A stretch of DNA of 64,000 nt, taken from assembly GCA_903828565.1 (NCBI GenBank), contig CAIKMQ010000032.1:1-64000 (forward strand), written 5' to 3'. A program made the position numbers and the translations under genes. Positions 7,973 through 16,307 of this stretch are shown piece after piece. The notes beneath the pieces are model-generated. The model saw only the letters and a program-made list of their open reading frames with translations, made no database searches and was not told where the DNA came from. The stretch comes from an uncultured Leptolinea sp. GTDB taxonomy: Bacteria; Chloroflexota; Anaerolineae; Anaerolineales; Anaerolineaceae. Positions within the stretch are counted from its first letter, which is position 1, and every line of letters starts with the position of its first letter.

Positions 7973-9112
7973 TCAGATCACCGGTAATTGCTGTTTCCCT
8001 GTATCGCGGGTGGAATATCCAGGGATCTTACCTATCTCTGCGCGAGCAGCCGGGGTGGATAACCATGTCATCCATCCCTCAATTGTATTGGATGGAGCGG
8101 AAGTGTCCAGATATACCAGATCATACTGCTCTTCTGTCAGGGGAATAAAGTCCAGCTGATACTGGTGAGCAACTGCCTGCAAGCCGAAGCCGGCATTTGC
8201 CGACCCCTCGGCGATTGCCAAACCGACTGCTGTGTGGGTACTGACCGCGTGATAATACCCGTAGATCTGGTTTGTAGGGATACCGGCTTTTTCCAGATGA
8301 GCATCCAACCAGACCCGTGCTCCAGATCCCTCCTGGCGGTTAATAAAGCGGGTCCCGGGGTGGATTAGGTCTTCCAAACGGTGGATACTCAGCGGATTAC
8401 CCGCAGGAAGGATCAACCCGACAGAGCGGTGCGCCAGGGTGATAGAACAGACAGGTTTTCCCGGAAGGATGCGTAGTATATATGGAAGGTTATAGGTGTT
8501 CGTGCCTGCATCCCATAGGTGGCAGCCGGCAAGGTCCGTTTCACCCTTGCTTAAGGAGATCAATCCGTTCAATGAGCCGGAAAAAGAGAGCTGTAAAGTG
8601 ATCCCCGACAGATACTGGGGAAGTTTGGCGGCCAGAGTGGATAATGCCAGATCATGGCTGCCGGCAAAGCGGATGACGCCAGTGGGTGAGTCCATCCGTG
8701 TGGGAAGCTCTGTTACACGCAGGCGGTCCAAAACTTCACGCAAAGCGATCTCGATTTCTGTGTAAGAGTAACCTGTTTGGAGAGCCCGGGTTGCGAACTC
8801 CTCAGTGGCGCGCACTAGGTGAGACATTCCCGGCAGAGAAATGGATAAATCTCTATAGCGAACGGTGGAGCCAGAACCTGGTAGGCTGCTTATCAAACCT
8901 TCATCAGAAAGCAGCTGGAAGGCGTGTTGTGCTGTGCCGATGGTGCATCCCCAGTCCGCAGCTACCTGGCGGAGGGTCGGTAAACTGCTCCCCGGGGTTA
9001 ACATGCCGACCAGAATCTGCTGGCGAAAATGCTCAGCGATCTTTTCATAGATGGCTGTCGGGGGATGCATGACACGATTGTAGCATATCTGGTGAATCCA
9101 TTGATCTTTCAT
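7973..9112 (-). CDS. GntR-type HTH regulator with a periplasmic-binding-protein-like (PBP_like_2) sensor domain
   Basis: A protein of up to 379 residues with two parts. Residues about 18-88 form a GntR winged helix (AIYEKIAEHFRQQILVGMLT, then LPTLRQVAADWG). From about 145 to 340 there is a soluble substrate-binding-protein-like domain of the kind fused to molybdate-responsive and related regulators: IRFAGSHDLALSTLA, FINRQEGSGAR, and HTAVGLAIAEGSANAGFG. The ligand is therefore probably a small molecule or oxyanion. The start is uncertain: the ATG at 9070 (MHPPTAIYEKI) fits GntR alignments better, while 9112 is the longest form; neither has a good ribosome site. It is divergent from the hydrogenase operon, sharing 182 bases of upstream DNA, and also sits upstream of the aminopeptidase. 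Confidence 0.8.
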   Translation of the reverse strand: MKDQWIHQICYNRVMHPPTAIYEKIAEHFRQQILVGMLTPGSSLPTLRQVAADWGCTIGTAQHAFQLLSDEGLISSLPGSGSTVRYRDLSISLPGMSHLVRATEEFATRALQTGYSYTEIEIALREVLDRLRVTELPTRMDSPTGVIRFAGSHDLALSTLAAKLPQYLSGITLQLSFSGSLNGLISLSKGETDLAGCHLWDAGTNTYNLPYILRILPGKPVCSITLAHRSVGLILPAGNPLSIHRLEDLIHPGTRFINRQEGSGARVWLDAHLEKAGIPTNQIYGYYHAVSTHTAVGLAIAEGSANAGFGLQAVAHQYQLDFIPLTEEQYDLVYLDTSAPSNTIEGWMTWLSTPAARAEIGKIPGYSTRDTGKQQLPVI

Positions 9113-9294
9113 GTATGTAGGATGTTTAATCTTCCTTTAACTATTGTATTTCTCCAAATAAGGTGCTAAAATTCTTCTAATCAAGTTTTAATGTTATTAA
9201 TGGTACCAAGCAGTTGTTCCCGAGTAATGCCGTTGTAAGCACAATTGAATAAGCAGTAAGAGTTGTTCTATTTAATTTCCTGCAAGGAGGTTCT

Positions 9295-10443
9295 ATGGCA
9301 ATTCAGACTCACACAGAAACAGATGCACAGGTATCGTCCATGCTCTCGCGGCGAGACTTCCTGGCCTTTTGTAGTTTAATGGCCGGGGCGTTGGCACTGC
9401 CAAAGAGCTCTGAGGAGCTGATCAGCAAAGCGCTGGCCAGCAAAGCAAGGGTCCCAGTCGTATGGTTGGAATTGCAGGATTGCGCGGGCTGCAGTGAAGC
9501 CTTCCTGCGTTCTTCTGCGCCGACAGCAGCCGAAGTGGTTCTCGATATCCTCTCAGTGGATTACCACGAGACGATCATGGCAGCCTCCGGCAAGCGCGCG
9601 GAAGAAGCCAAAGAAGCAACCATTGCGGCTGGCGGTTATTTACTGGTGGTAGAAGGCTCGATTTCCCTGGATGAAGATAATGGTTATTGTTGCATCGGCG
9701 GAAAATCCTCTGTCCAGTTACTGGAAGAGGCGGCAAAGAACGCGATCGCGATCGTTGCCGTGGGTAACTGCGCCAGCTTTGGCGGGCTGCCAAAGGCCAA
9801 CCCCAACCCAACAAATGCTGTTGGTGTGATGGATCTCATCAAGGACAAACCGGTTCTGAACATTCCCGGCTGCCCAATGAATCCGGTCAACCTGACTGCA
9901 ACCGTGGTGCATTTCCTCACCTTTGGCGCTTTGCCAGAGATGGATGCCCTGCACCGGCCGATGTTTGCCTTTGGCCATCTCATCCACGATAATTGCGAAC
10001 GCCGCGGCCATTTTACCGCTGGCGAATTCGTTCGTGAATGGGGCGATGAAGGACACCGGCTGGGTTACTGCCTGTACAAGATGGGATGCAAAGGCCCAAT
10101 GACCTACCACAACTGCCCATCCGTCCGGTTCAATGAAGGTACCAACTGGCCGATCGGCGCAGGGCACCCCTGCATTGGCTGTTCGGAACCCGGTTTCTGG
10201 GACCTTGAGACGTATACTCCAATCGAACTGGCCAAGTTCACACCGCCAGAACAGTACCCCGGTATTGTTCCACCCGAACGTGAGATCACCCCGCTTGGCG
10301 CCGCCATTACGGGTGGTACGCTGGGTGTTGTTGTTGGTGCTGCCGGCGCGTTTGCCTATGACATGATGACCCGTCAGGCTGGCAACGAACAAAAAACCGA
10401 AGACGCCAAACTCGGACCTGATGAGCACGGCGATCAGAAATAG
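9295..10443 (+). CDS. hybO: [NiFe] hydrogenase small subunit, Tat-exported
   Basis: A 382-residue iron-sulfur subunit of a group 1 membrane-bound uptake hydrogenase; it passes electrons from the nickel site to the membrane partner. A twin-arginine signal (SRRDFLAFCSLMAGALALP, residues about 19-37) directs export. Cluster ligands follow the family order: CAGCSE (Cys63, Cys66), VGNCASFGG, NIPGCPMNP (Cys193), then NCERRGHF, GYCLYKMGCKGP, YHNCP and HPCIGCSEPGFWD. A hydrophobic C-terminal segment (GGTLGVVVGAAGAFAYDMM) anchors it. A strong AAGGAGG precedes the ATG. A candidate promoter is TTGAAT, 18 bases, TATTTA just upstream (weak). It begins the operon that continues with the ferredoxin gene 17 bases later. 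The symbol follows the Hyb-type subunit set; hup/hys names would be equally possible. Confidence 0.92.
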   Translation: MAIQTHTETDAQVSSMLSRRDFLAFCSLMAGALALPKSSEELISKALASKARVPVVWLELQDCAGCSEAFLRSSAPTAAEVVLDILSVDYHETIMAASGKRAEEAKEATIAAGGYLLVVEGSISLDEDNGYCCIGGKSSVQLLEEAAKNAIAIVAVGNCASFGGLPKANPNPTNAVGVMDLIKDKPVLNIPGCPMNPVNLTATVVHFLTFGALPEMDALHRPMFAFGHLIHDNCERRGHFTAGEFVREWGDEGHRLGYCLYKMGCKGPMTYHNCPSVRFNEGTNWPIGAGHPCIGCSEPGFWDLETYTPIELAKFTPPEQYPGIVPPEREITPLGAAITGGTLGVVVGAAGAFAYDMMTRQAGNEQKTEDAKLGPDEHGDQK

Positions 10444-10460
10444 GGTGATGGAGGAAGATT

Positions 10461-11336
10461 ATGCCCATCAACCGTAGAGATTTCTTAAAAACTGCGGGCG
10501 CCGGCCTAGGTGGATTAGCTTTAGTCGATTCACCTTTGGGCCAACTGGAGATCCAGGCCAAACAGCAGGAAGCCAACGACCAGGCATCCATGTTATATGA
10601 TGCCACGAAGTGTGTTGGCTGCCGTGCCTGCCAGGTGGCTTGTAAAAGCCGCTCCAGCTTGCCACCAGTCACTGACCCGGAACGGATCTGGGAAAAGCCG
10701 CTGGATCTGAGCGCTGACACCTGGACGTTGATCAAACTATACGAAGGTGAAGAAGGAACGTCCTTTGTTAAAGCCAACTGCATGCACTGTGTAGACCCGG
10801 CTTGCGCGTCTGTCTGCCCGGTCGCCGCATTGGAAAAAACCGATGCCGGCCCGGTGGTGTACCACGCAGAACGCTGCATTGGTTGCCGGTACTGCATGGC
10901 TGCGTGCCCGTTCGGCATCCCCAAAGCGCAGTGGTATTCCAATGCGCCCAAGATCCAAAAATGCGATTTTTGTGCTGATCGACTGGCTGGCGGAGAGCGA
11001 CCTGCGTGCGCCGATGCCTGCCCGACAGGGGCGATCAACTTTGGCAGCAGACAGGAAATGCTGGATGTTGCTCACAGCCGTGTGACAGACACTGAACGCT
11101 ATGTCAATACCGTTTACGGTGAACATGAAGCCGGCGGTACAGATGTTCTTTACATTGCCGGTGTCAATCCACTGCTTCTCGGCTTGCCCGAATTGGATGA
11201 CCGATCTCTACCTTCAATCGACTGGCCCTATATGAAAGCGGTGCCGTGGGTAGTGGGTATAGTCGGCGCATTCCTGACAGCCACTTACTTCTATACTCAC
11301 CGCAATGAAGGCAAGGAGGCGCAAGATGGCCATTAA
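10461..11336 (+). CDS. hybA: Hydrogenase ferredoxin-like electron-transfer subunit (HybA type)
   Basis: A 291-residue exported four-cluster ferredoxin. It starts with a Tat signal (NRRDFLKTAGAGLGGLALV). Four [4Fe-4S] motifs can be seen: CVGCRACQVAC from Cys51, CMHCVDPACASVCP, CIGCRYCMAACPFG, and CDFCADRLAGG with CADACPTGA. A hydrophobic segment near the C terminus (AVPWVVGIVGAFLTATYFY) should anchor the protein on the outer face of the membrane, as in HybA. It links the small hydrogenase subunit to the quinone-reactive integral membrane subunit encoded next. The gene is 17 bases after the small subunit and overlaps the next gene by 11 bases, so the whole set is one operon. Confidence 0.92.
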   Translation: MPINRRDFLKTAGAGLGGLALVDSPLGQLEIQAKQQEANDQASMLYDATKCVGCRACQVACKSRSSLPPVTDPERIWEKPLDLSADTWTLIKLYEGEEGTSFVKANCMHCVDPACASVCPVAALEKTDAGPVVYHAERCIGCRYCMAACPFGIPKAQWYSNAPKIQKCDFCADRLAGGERPACADACPTGAINFGSRQEMLDVAHSRVTDTERYVNTVYGEHEAGGTDVLYIAGVNPLLLGLPELDDRSLPSIDWPYMKAVPWVVGIVGAFLTATYFYTHRNEGKEAQDGH

Positions 11337-12471
11337 ACTGGGTGATATCCGCCTCCGCCGCTATAAAGTTGGCCCGGGAATGATCTTTATCTGGATCGTC
11401 GGGGCGCTTGGCCTTTCAGTTGCTGCCTGGCGATGGATTGCCGGACTTGGCGCAACCACCAACTTAAGCGATCACCGTGGATGGGGCATCTGGATTAGCT
11501 TTGACATGATGGCAGGTATCGGCCTGGCAGCCGGTGCATTCACGATCGCTGCCGTGGTCTATATCTTCAATCTAAAAAAGTTCTATCCACTGGTCCGGCC
11601 AACACTCTTGACAGGTTTCATCAGCTATATCCTGGCCGCTCTCACGCTCCTAGCCGACCTGGGCTTCCCGCTGCGCATCTGGCACCTGGTAATCTATAAC
11701 AATATTCACTCTCCGCTGTTCGAGATCGGCTGGTGCGTTATGCTGTATTCCGCTGTCCTGGCATTGGAGTTCAGCCCGGTAGTGTTCGAAGCGCTTCATT
11801 GGAAAGTACCCCTGAAGATCATCCACGGTATTCAAGTGCCGCTGATCATTGCCGGTATTACACTTTCCACGCTGCACCAGTCAACCCTCGGCACGATGCT
11901 GACCATCATGCCTTACCGCATCCACCCATTGTGGTATTCACCCCTTATGCCTGTGTTCTACTACATATCGGCGATCGCAGCCGGACTGGGGATGGTGGTT
12001 TTTGAATCCTACAACTCAGCACGTACATACGGGTACCGTTTTGAATTGAAACTGCTCTCCAGCCTGACGAAGATCGTTCCCTGGGTTCTCGGGTTGTACC
12101 TTGTTCTCAAGCTAGGTGAATTAGTCGTATCCGGTGATTATGTGTACCTGTTGAAAGGCGACCTGGCATCCGTCCTCTTCATCATCGAGATCATGGGTGG
12201 TGTTGTCATCCCCATGTTGATGTTCGCGGATCCCAAGACCCGGAATACAAGCAATGGCATCATCTGGGCTGCATTTTACGCGATGGGCGGTTTGATCATG
12301 AACCGCATCAACAGCGCCCTGACATTCTTTGATGGCGCGCTGTACCTGCCCGCGTGGTCTGAGATCGCCGTATCGGTCGGCTTGACCTGCCTGGGTATCA
12401 TCATGTTCGATGCCGCTGTCCGGTTCCTGCCGATGTTCCCTGAACCAACAGCTGAAGCTGGAAAAAAGTAA
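11326..12471 (+). CDS. hybB: NrfD/HybB-type integral membrane subunit of the hydrogenase
   Basis: A 381-residue polytopic membrane protein of the NrfD/PsrC/HybB family, which exchanges electrons between the exported ferredoxin subunit and membrane quinones. Around nine to ten hydrophobic helices are visible, beginning with VGPGMIFIWIVGALGLSVAA. The ATG at 11326 (MAIKLGD) is preferred over one at 11305 because GGAGG sits 7-12 bases before it; this start overlaps the ferredoxin gene by 11 bases. No haem ligands are expected in this family. The downstream gap to the large subunit is 24 bases and contains an AAGGAGAG ribosome site. Confidence 0.9.
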   Translation: MAIKLGDIRLRRYKVGPGMIFIWIVGALGLSVAAWRWIAGLGATTNLSDHRGWGIWISFDMMAGIGLAAGAFTIAAVVYIFNLKKFYPLVRPTLLTGFISYILAALTLLADLGFPLRIWHLVIYNNIHSPLFEIGWCVMLYSAVLALEFSPVVFEALHWKVPLKIIHGIQVPLIIAGITLSTLHQSTLGTMLTIMPYRIHPLWYSPLMPVFYYISAIAAGLGMVVFESYNSARTYGYRFELKLLSSLTKIVPWVLGLYLVLKLGELVVSGDYVYLLKGDLASVLFIIEIMGGVVIPMLMFADPKTRNTSNGIIWAAFYAMGGLIMNRINSALTFFDGALYLPAWSEIAVSVGLTCLGIIMFDAAVRFLPMFPEPTAEAGKK

Positions 12472-12495
12472 TTCCATCCAATAAGGAGAGAGACT

Positions 12496-14214
12496 ATGGC
12501 AAAAATCGCAATTGATCCGATCACCCGCATCGAAGGCCACCTGCGCATTGAGGTCGAAGTTGCGGATGGCGTGGTGACGAAGGCATGGAGCAGCAGCACC
12601 ATGTTCCGCGGGATTGAACTGATTCTGCAGGGACGTGACCCGCGGGAGGCGTGGACGTTCACGCAAAGAATCTGCGGTGTCTGAACGACTGTTCATGCAC
12701 TCAGCTCCGTGCGAGCTGTTGAAGATGCCCTTGGGATCCAGATCCCGAAGAATGCCCGCCTCATTCGCAATATCATAGAGGCTATCCAGTATATTCAGGA
12801 CCATGTCATTCATTTCTACCATCTGCATGCCCTGGATTGGGTAGATATCGTATCAGCACTGAGTGCTGACCCCAAAGCAACTTCAGAGCTGGCGCAGTCC
12901 ATCTCTGATTATGAAAAATCCAGTGAAGATTACTTCCGTGGTGTTCAGCAGCGCATCCAATCCTTTGTGGATAGCGGCCAGCTTGGCTTGTTTGGCAATG
13001 CCTACTGGGGACACCCTGCCTATAAACTCCCTGCCGAAGCCAACCTGATGGCTGTGGCGCACTACCTGGAAGCCCTCGAATGGCAGCGTGAGGTTATTAA
13101 AGCTCATGCTATTTTAGGTGCTAAGAACCCCCACCTGCAGACCTACTTGGTCGGCGGCATGGCAATCCCGGTTGATCCGAACAGCCAGGCGGCTATCAAT
13201 GCTGATAAGATCGCCCAGTTACTGGACCTGTTCCGTAAAGCTAAAGATTTTGTGGACAAAGTCTATGTACCCGATGTACTGGCTGTCGCTCCATTCTACC
13301 TGGAATGGGCCGGTCTGGGTGAAGGATTGGGCAACTTTATGTCCTATGGTGACTTCCCACTGATTGAAGGCGCTGATCCGAACAACCTTGAACATCTCTT
13401 CATACCGCGCGGCCTGATTCTCAACCGTGACCTTTCACAGGTAGTTCCGCTGGATGGCGAGAAGATCACAGAATATGTCACCCACTCCTGGTTCAATTAT
13501 GAGGATGAAAACGTAGGGTTACATCCATCCGAAGGGACCACCAATCCGAATTACACCGGACCCAAGCCGCCATACGAGTTCCTCGATACCGAGGGTAAGT
13601 ATTCCTGGTTGAAGGCGCCGCGTTATGACGATAATTCGGTGGAAGTTGGACCTCTGGCCCGCATGCTGATCGCCTACGTTTCCGGTCACAAGCGTGTTCA
13701 ATTCTATGTAGATTTTGTTCTCGGTAAACTGGGTGCTCCAGCTACCGCTTTATTCTCCACCCTCGGTCGTGTTGCAGCCCGCTGTGTCGAAACTGCCGTC
13801 CTGGCTGAACAGTTGATACCCTGGACGATGGAACTGGCTGCCAACATCGGCAGTGGTGACCTGAAGATCCATGAAAACGTACACTGGGATCCTTCCACCT
13901 GGCCGGCTGAAGCCAAGGGCTGGGGCTGGACCGAAGCTCCCCGCGGCGCGCTGGGTCACTGGATTCATATCAAGGATGGCAAGATTGCCAATTACCAGGC
14001 CATCGTTCCATCCACATGGAATGGTTCTCCGCGGGATGCCCAGGGACTTGCGGGTGCTTATGAGGCCGCTTTGGTCGGCACTCCGGTCGCAGACCCTGAA
14101 CAGCCGGTAGAGATCCTCCGCACCATCCACTCATTCGACCCCTGCATGGCCTGCGCCGTGCATGTGTTGGATCCGGAAGGAAAAGAGATCACCAAAGTGA
14201 TCGTAATGGACTAA
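12496..14214 (+). CDS. hybC: [NiFe] hydrogenase large subunit with in-frame TGA (probable selenocysteine) in the L1 motif
   Basis: Read through one in-frame TGA, this is a 572-residue group 1 hydrogenase large subunit, the usual length. The N-terminal L1 motif normally reads RxCGxCxxxH; here it is RICGV-TGA-TTVH, with Cys60 intact and codon 63 (12682-12684) as TGA. Sequence on both sides is in the same frame and is textbook hydrogenase (before: [16 protein letters not shown]; after: [14 protein letters not shown]). A hairpin with features of a bacterial SECIS starts 17 bases after the TGA. The C-terminal L2 motif is ordinary: DPCMACAVH (Cys550, Cys553, His556), followed by a 16-residue tail that the protease encoded next should remove. 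Selenocysteine is the best reading; a point mutation or sequencing error (TGC/TGT to TGA) is the alternative. Known [NiFeSe] enzymes carry selenocysteine in L2, not L1. Confidence 0.85.
12702..12718 (+). promoter_or_regulatory. SECIS-like hairpin after the in-frame TGA
   Basis: A perfect 6-bp stem CAGCTC / GAGCTG closes a 5-base loop CGTGC. The loop begins 23 bases after the TGA and has G as its second base. Bacterial SECIS elements generally place a short stem-loop with an early loop G about 16-37 bases after the UGA, so position and loop fit. Because the DNA is also coding, chance cannot be excluded. Confidence 0.55.
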
Positions 14215-14222
14215 CCGATACC

Positions 14223-14681
14223 ATGGGACGCACTCTTATCCTTGGCGTTGGCAACCTGATACTGACAGATGACGGCGTGGGAATCCACGCCGTCAAACTG
14301 CTGCAGGAATCAGGCGAAATTCATCCTGATATCCCGATCGTGGATGGCGGAACCTGCGGACTGGACCTGCTGCAATACCTTGCAGGGACTGATAAACTGG
14401 TGATACTGGACGCGGCTCGCAGTAATGGCAAGCCCGGAAAGATCAGCCGGATCACAGGTGAGAAGGTTCCGGCATATCTCTCGATTAAGACATCACCCCA
14501 CGAGATTGGCTTGCCGGAGTTGCTCTTTGCGGCAAAGCTTTCGAACATCTTCCCGAAGGAAGTTGTGATTTACTGTGTAGAAGCAGAAAGCTTGGAAACC
14601 CAGGTTGGTTTAACACCTGCGGTGGAAGCCGCTTTACCGGAAATGGTCCGGTTAGTGATTGAAGAAGTAAAGAATCAGTAG
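14223..14681 (+). CDS. hybD: Hydrogenase maturation protease (HybD/HycI type)
   Basis: A 152-residue nickel-dependent endopeptidase. It trims the C-terminal peptide of the large subunit, here expected just after His556, once nickel is inserted. Family marks are the N-terminal LILGVGNLILTDDGVG (residues 5-20; the acidic metal ligand is in TDDG), VDGGTCGLDLLQYL, LVILDAA (Asp ligand) and TSPHEIGLPELL (His ligand). Length matches the family. The gene starts 8 bases after the large-subunit stop and closes the operon; an intrinsic terminator follows. No hyp genes for the NiFe(CN)2CO cofactor are nearby. Confidence 0.92.
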   Translation: MGRTLILGVGNLILTDDGVGIHAVKLLQESGEIHPDIPIVDGGTCGLDLLQYLAGTDKLVILDAARSNGKPGKISRITGEKVPAYLSIKTSPHEIGLPELLFAAKLSNIFPKEVVIYCVEAESLETQVGLTPAVEAALPEMVRLVIEEVKNQ

Positions 14682-14688
14682 AGAAATG

Positions 14689-14720
14689 AAAGACCGCGGG
14701 ATTCCGCGGTCTTTTTCTTT
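14689..14720 (+). terminator. Bidirectional intrinsic terminator, hydrogenase and eut operons
   Basis: A 10-bp GC-rich stem AAGACCGCGG / CCGCGGTCTT with loop GATT is followed on the plus strand by TTTCTTTT and on the minus strand by TCATTTC. It lies between the convergent hydrogenase and ethanolamine operons. Confidence 0.88.
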
Positions 14721-15382
14721 TAAGATGAAAACTCTATGGGATGCGCTGCCACCTCCAGAATGGCAATCTGGAAAGCAGCAGCTGCCGCCTGACAATCCGG
14801 TTGGCTGCCGGTCAGGATGGCACCCATAAAATTGGTCTCGGATGGCGGGGCAGTGTATGAACAGATACGCACATTGGCAGCCTTAAGGGCCACATCCAGG
14901 CCAATGCTGCCTTCCAGAGGCGGGGCAACCAGGTAAGCCAGCGGTGTGCCAATAGGGACATCACAAAGTTTGGCCAGGTAGACACCAGCACGTGCAATGA
15001 TATGCGGGAAGAAGGCAATGGAACCGTCTGCGTTCGCTGAATACCAACAGGCATTTTCCTCCAGGTAGCGGATCGCGGCACGCAGGCCAGAACTGACCTC
15101 ATCGGGTGAAGGGCCAGCAAGCAGGGCGATGACCTCGCCGGAGAGAAGACCGGAGGAATGCCGGGCGCCTGCGTAAAAAGAATGCGCATAGACAACATGA
15201 ACATCCGCCATTTTTGTGGCTTCATCGATAGCCACATAGAGCGCGTCATCATTATCCGCGGTGATCAACCCAAGGCTGTGTTGTGTGGATGATAAACCCA
15301 GCAGGCGGGAGTAGTCGGGTGCCACATTTGGGATCACCCGAACAGCCAGTGCTTTAGCTGTGATCCGATCGAGAATTGCCAT
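14720..15382 (-). CDS. eutL: Ethanolamine microcompartment shell protein EutL
   Basis: A 220-residue tandem-BMC-domain (BMC-T) shell protein; EutL trimers form shell tiles with a gated central pore. The length is close to enteric EutL (219). Recognisable stretches include PNVAPDYSRLLGL near residue 18, ADNDDALYVAIDEATKMADV, and AHSFYAGARHSSG in the first repeat, then TNFMGAILTGSQPDC in the second. Its ribosome site (GGAAGGAG) lies within the end of eutC, one base separating the genes. It is the only shell protein in this window; hexameric (EutM/K/S) and pentameric (EutN) partners must be elsewhere if a compartment is made. Confidence 0.92.
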   Translation of the reverse strand: MAILDRITAKALAVRVIPNVAPDYSRLLGLSSTQHSLGLITADNDDALYVAIDEATKMADVHVVYAHSFYAGARHSSGLLSGEVIALLAGPSPDEVSSGLRAAIRYLEENACWYSANADGSIAFFPHIIARAGVYLAKLCDVPIGTPLAYLVAPPLEGSIGLDVALKAANVRICSYTAPPSETNFMGAILTGSQPDCQAAAAAFQIAILEVAAHPIEFSS

Positions 15383-15383
15383 C

Positions 15384-16304
15384 TTATGCTCCTTCCATCT
15401 GTTTCAATCTTATTCCGGACGCCTGTTTTTCGATCATTTTGCGTGCCAATTGCACTGTATACGCACCGGCTTCCAGTGGATTGGTACCGCCATCATAAAT
15501 ATTGCAGATCACATCCCGCTCTGCATCCGTATCACCTGTTTTTGGCCGGTACGCCATATAAGCGGACATCGAATCTGCCCGTCCCAGGCCGGGGCGTTCA
15601 CCGATTAGCAGGATGAGGACATCCGGCTTCAGCAGGTCACCAATACCATTCATGATACCAACACGGCAGTTACGGATATAAAAGGGTGTGCCGACGGTGA
15701 GGGAGGCGCTGGCAGCTCCTTGAACGATCACAGGTAGAATGCGGGAGAGGTTGGCTTCGATCGCAGCCGCGCTCAAACCATCTCCCACACAGATCTGCAG
15801 ATTTGGAGAAGTTTGGCAGCGACTGGTGATCTGATTTATGGCTTCAGAAGATAACTGCCTGCCCAGATCCGGGCGAAGGAGATACTCCTGCCGTCCGCCG
15901 GAAACTGCGCTTTGTACAGTGAACAGATGGTACTGTTCCAGCAGGTCAGCATCCACATCGCGGGACAGGGTATCCTGAGTTACTGCGAAATCGGCCTGAA
16001 AAAGAAGCCAGGAATGTGTGCGGTAACGCGCACCAGCTTTGCCTACTCCGATTCGCGCGGGGGTGACGCTCATCAGCGCGGAAAGACCTTCGGGATCTGT
16101 GGGCGAGAGAACTCCCGGATGGTTACGTTCTGCCAGTGTTGCCGGGTCAGGCAGATCGACCCCCGGCCAATTGGTGACGGGGTCTTTCATTACTGATGAA
16201 GACGATCCCTGTGGATTGTATGCCGGATCGGGATTGATCAACCCGCGGGCGGAGAGTTCTTCAGTAACACGACGAACAAGCGAATCAAGCGTCTGGTCAT
16301 CCAT
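15384..16304 (-). CDS. eutC: Ethanolamine ammonia-lyase light chain
   Basis: A 306-residue small subunit of adenosylcobalamin-dependent ethanolamine ammonia-lyase, which converts ethanolamine to acetaldehyde and ammonia. Family stretches are TPARIGVGKAGARYRTHSWL (about 83-102), QICVGDGLSAAAIEANL, VGIMNGIGDLLKPDVLILLIGERPGLG split over residues 215-240, and MAYRPKTGDTDAERDVICNIYDGG. An N-terminal linker of about 60 residues is rich in Pro/Ser, as in family members that carry a compartment-targeting or solubility-lowering tail. It is 3 bases downstream of eutB, one base upstream of eutL and clearly co-transcribed with both. Confidence 0.95.
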   Translation of the reverse strand: MDDQTLDSLVRRVTEELSARGLINPDPAYNPQGSSSSVMKDPVTNWPGVDLPDPATLAERNHPGVLSPTDPEGLSALMSVTPARIGVGKAGARYRTHSWLLFQADFAVTQDTLSRDVDADLLEQYHLFTVQSAVSGGRQEYLLRPDLGRQLSSEAINQITSRCQTSPNLQICVGDGLSAAAIEANLSRILPVIVQGAASASLTVGTPFYIRNCRVGIMNGIGDLLKPDVLILLIGERPGLGRADSMSAYMAYRPKTGDTDAERDVICNIYDGGTNPLEAGAYTVQLARKMIEKQASGIRLKQMEGA

Positions 16305-16307
16305 GTT

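Noticed and set aside
12682..12684. Genome-wide TGA reassignment (for example to Trp)
   Set aside because: TGA ends several genes here (cmr1, cmr3, cmr5, valS, the methylase fragment), and no other intact gene has an internal TGA.
12709..14214. A separate hydrogenase gene starting with GTG at 12709
   Set aside because: The same frame continues through the TGA to the normal N terminus at 12496, and the 502-codon piece lacks the L1 motif; one selenoprotein gene explains both parts better.
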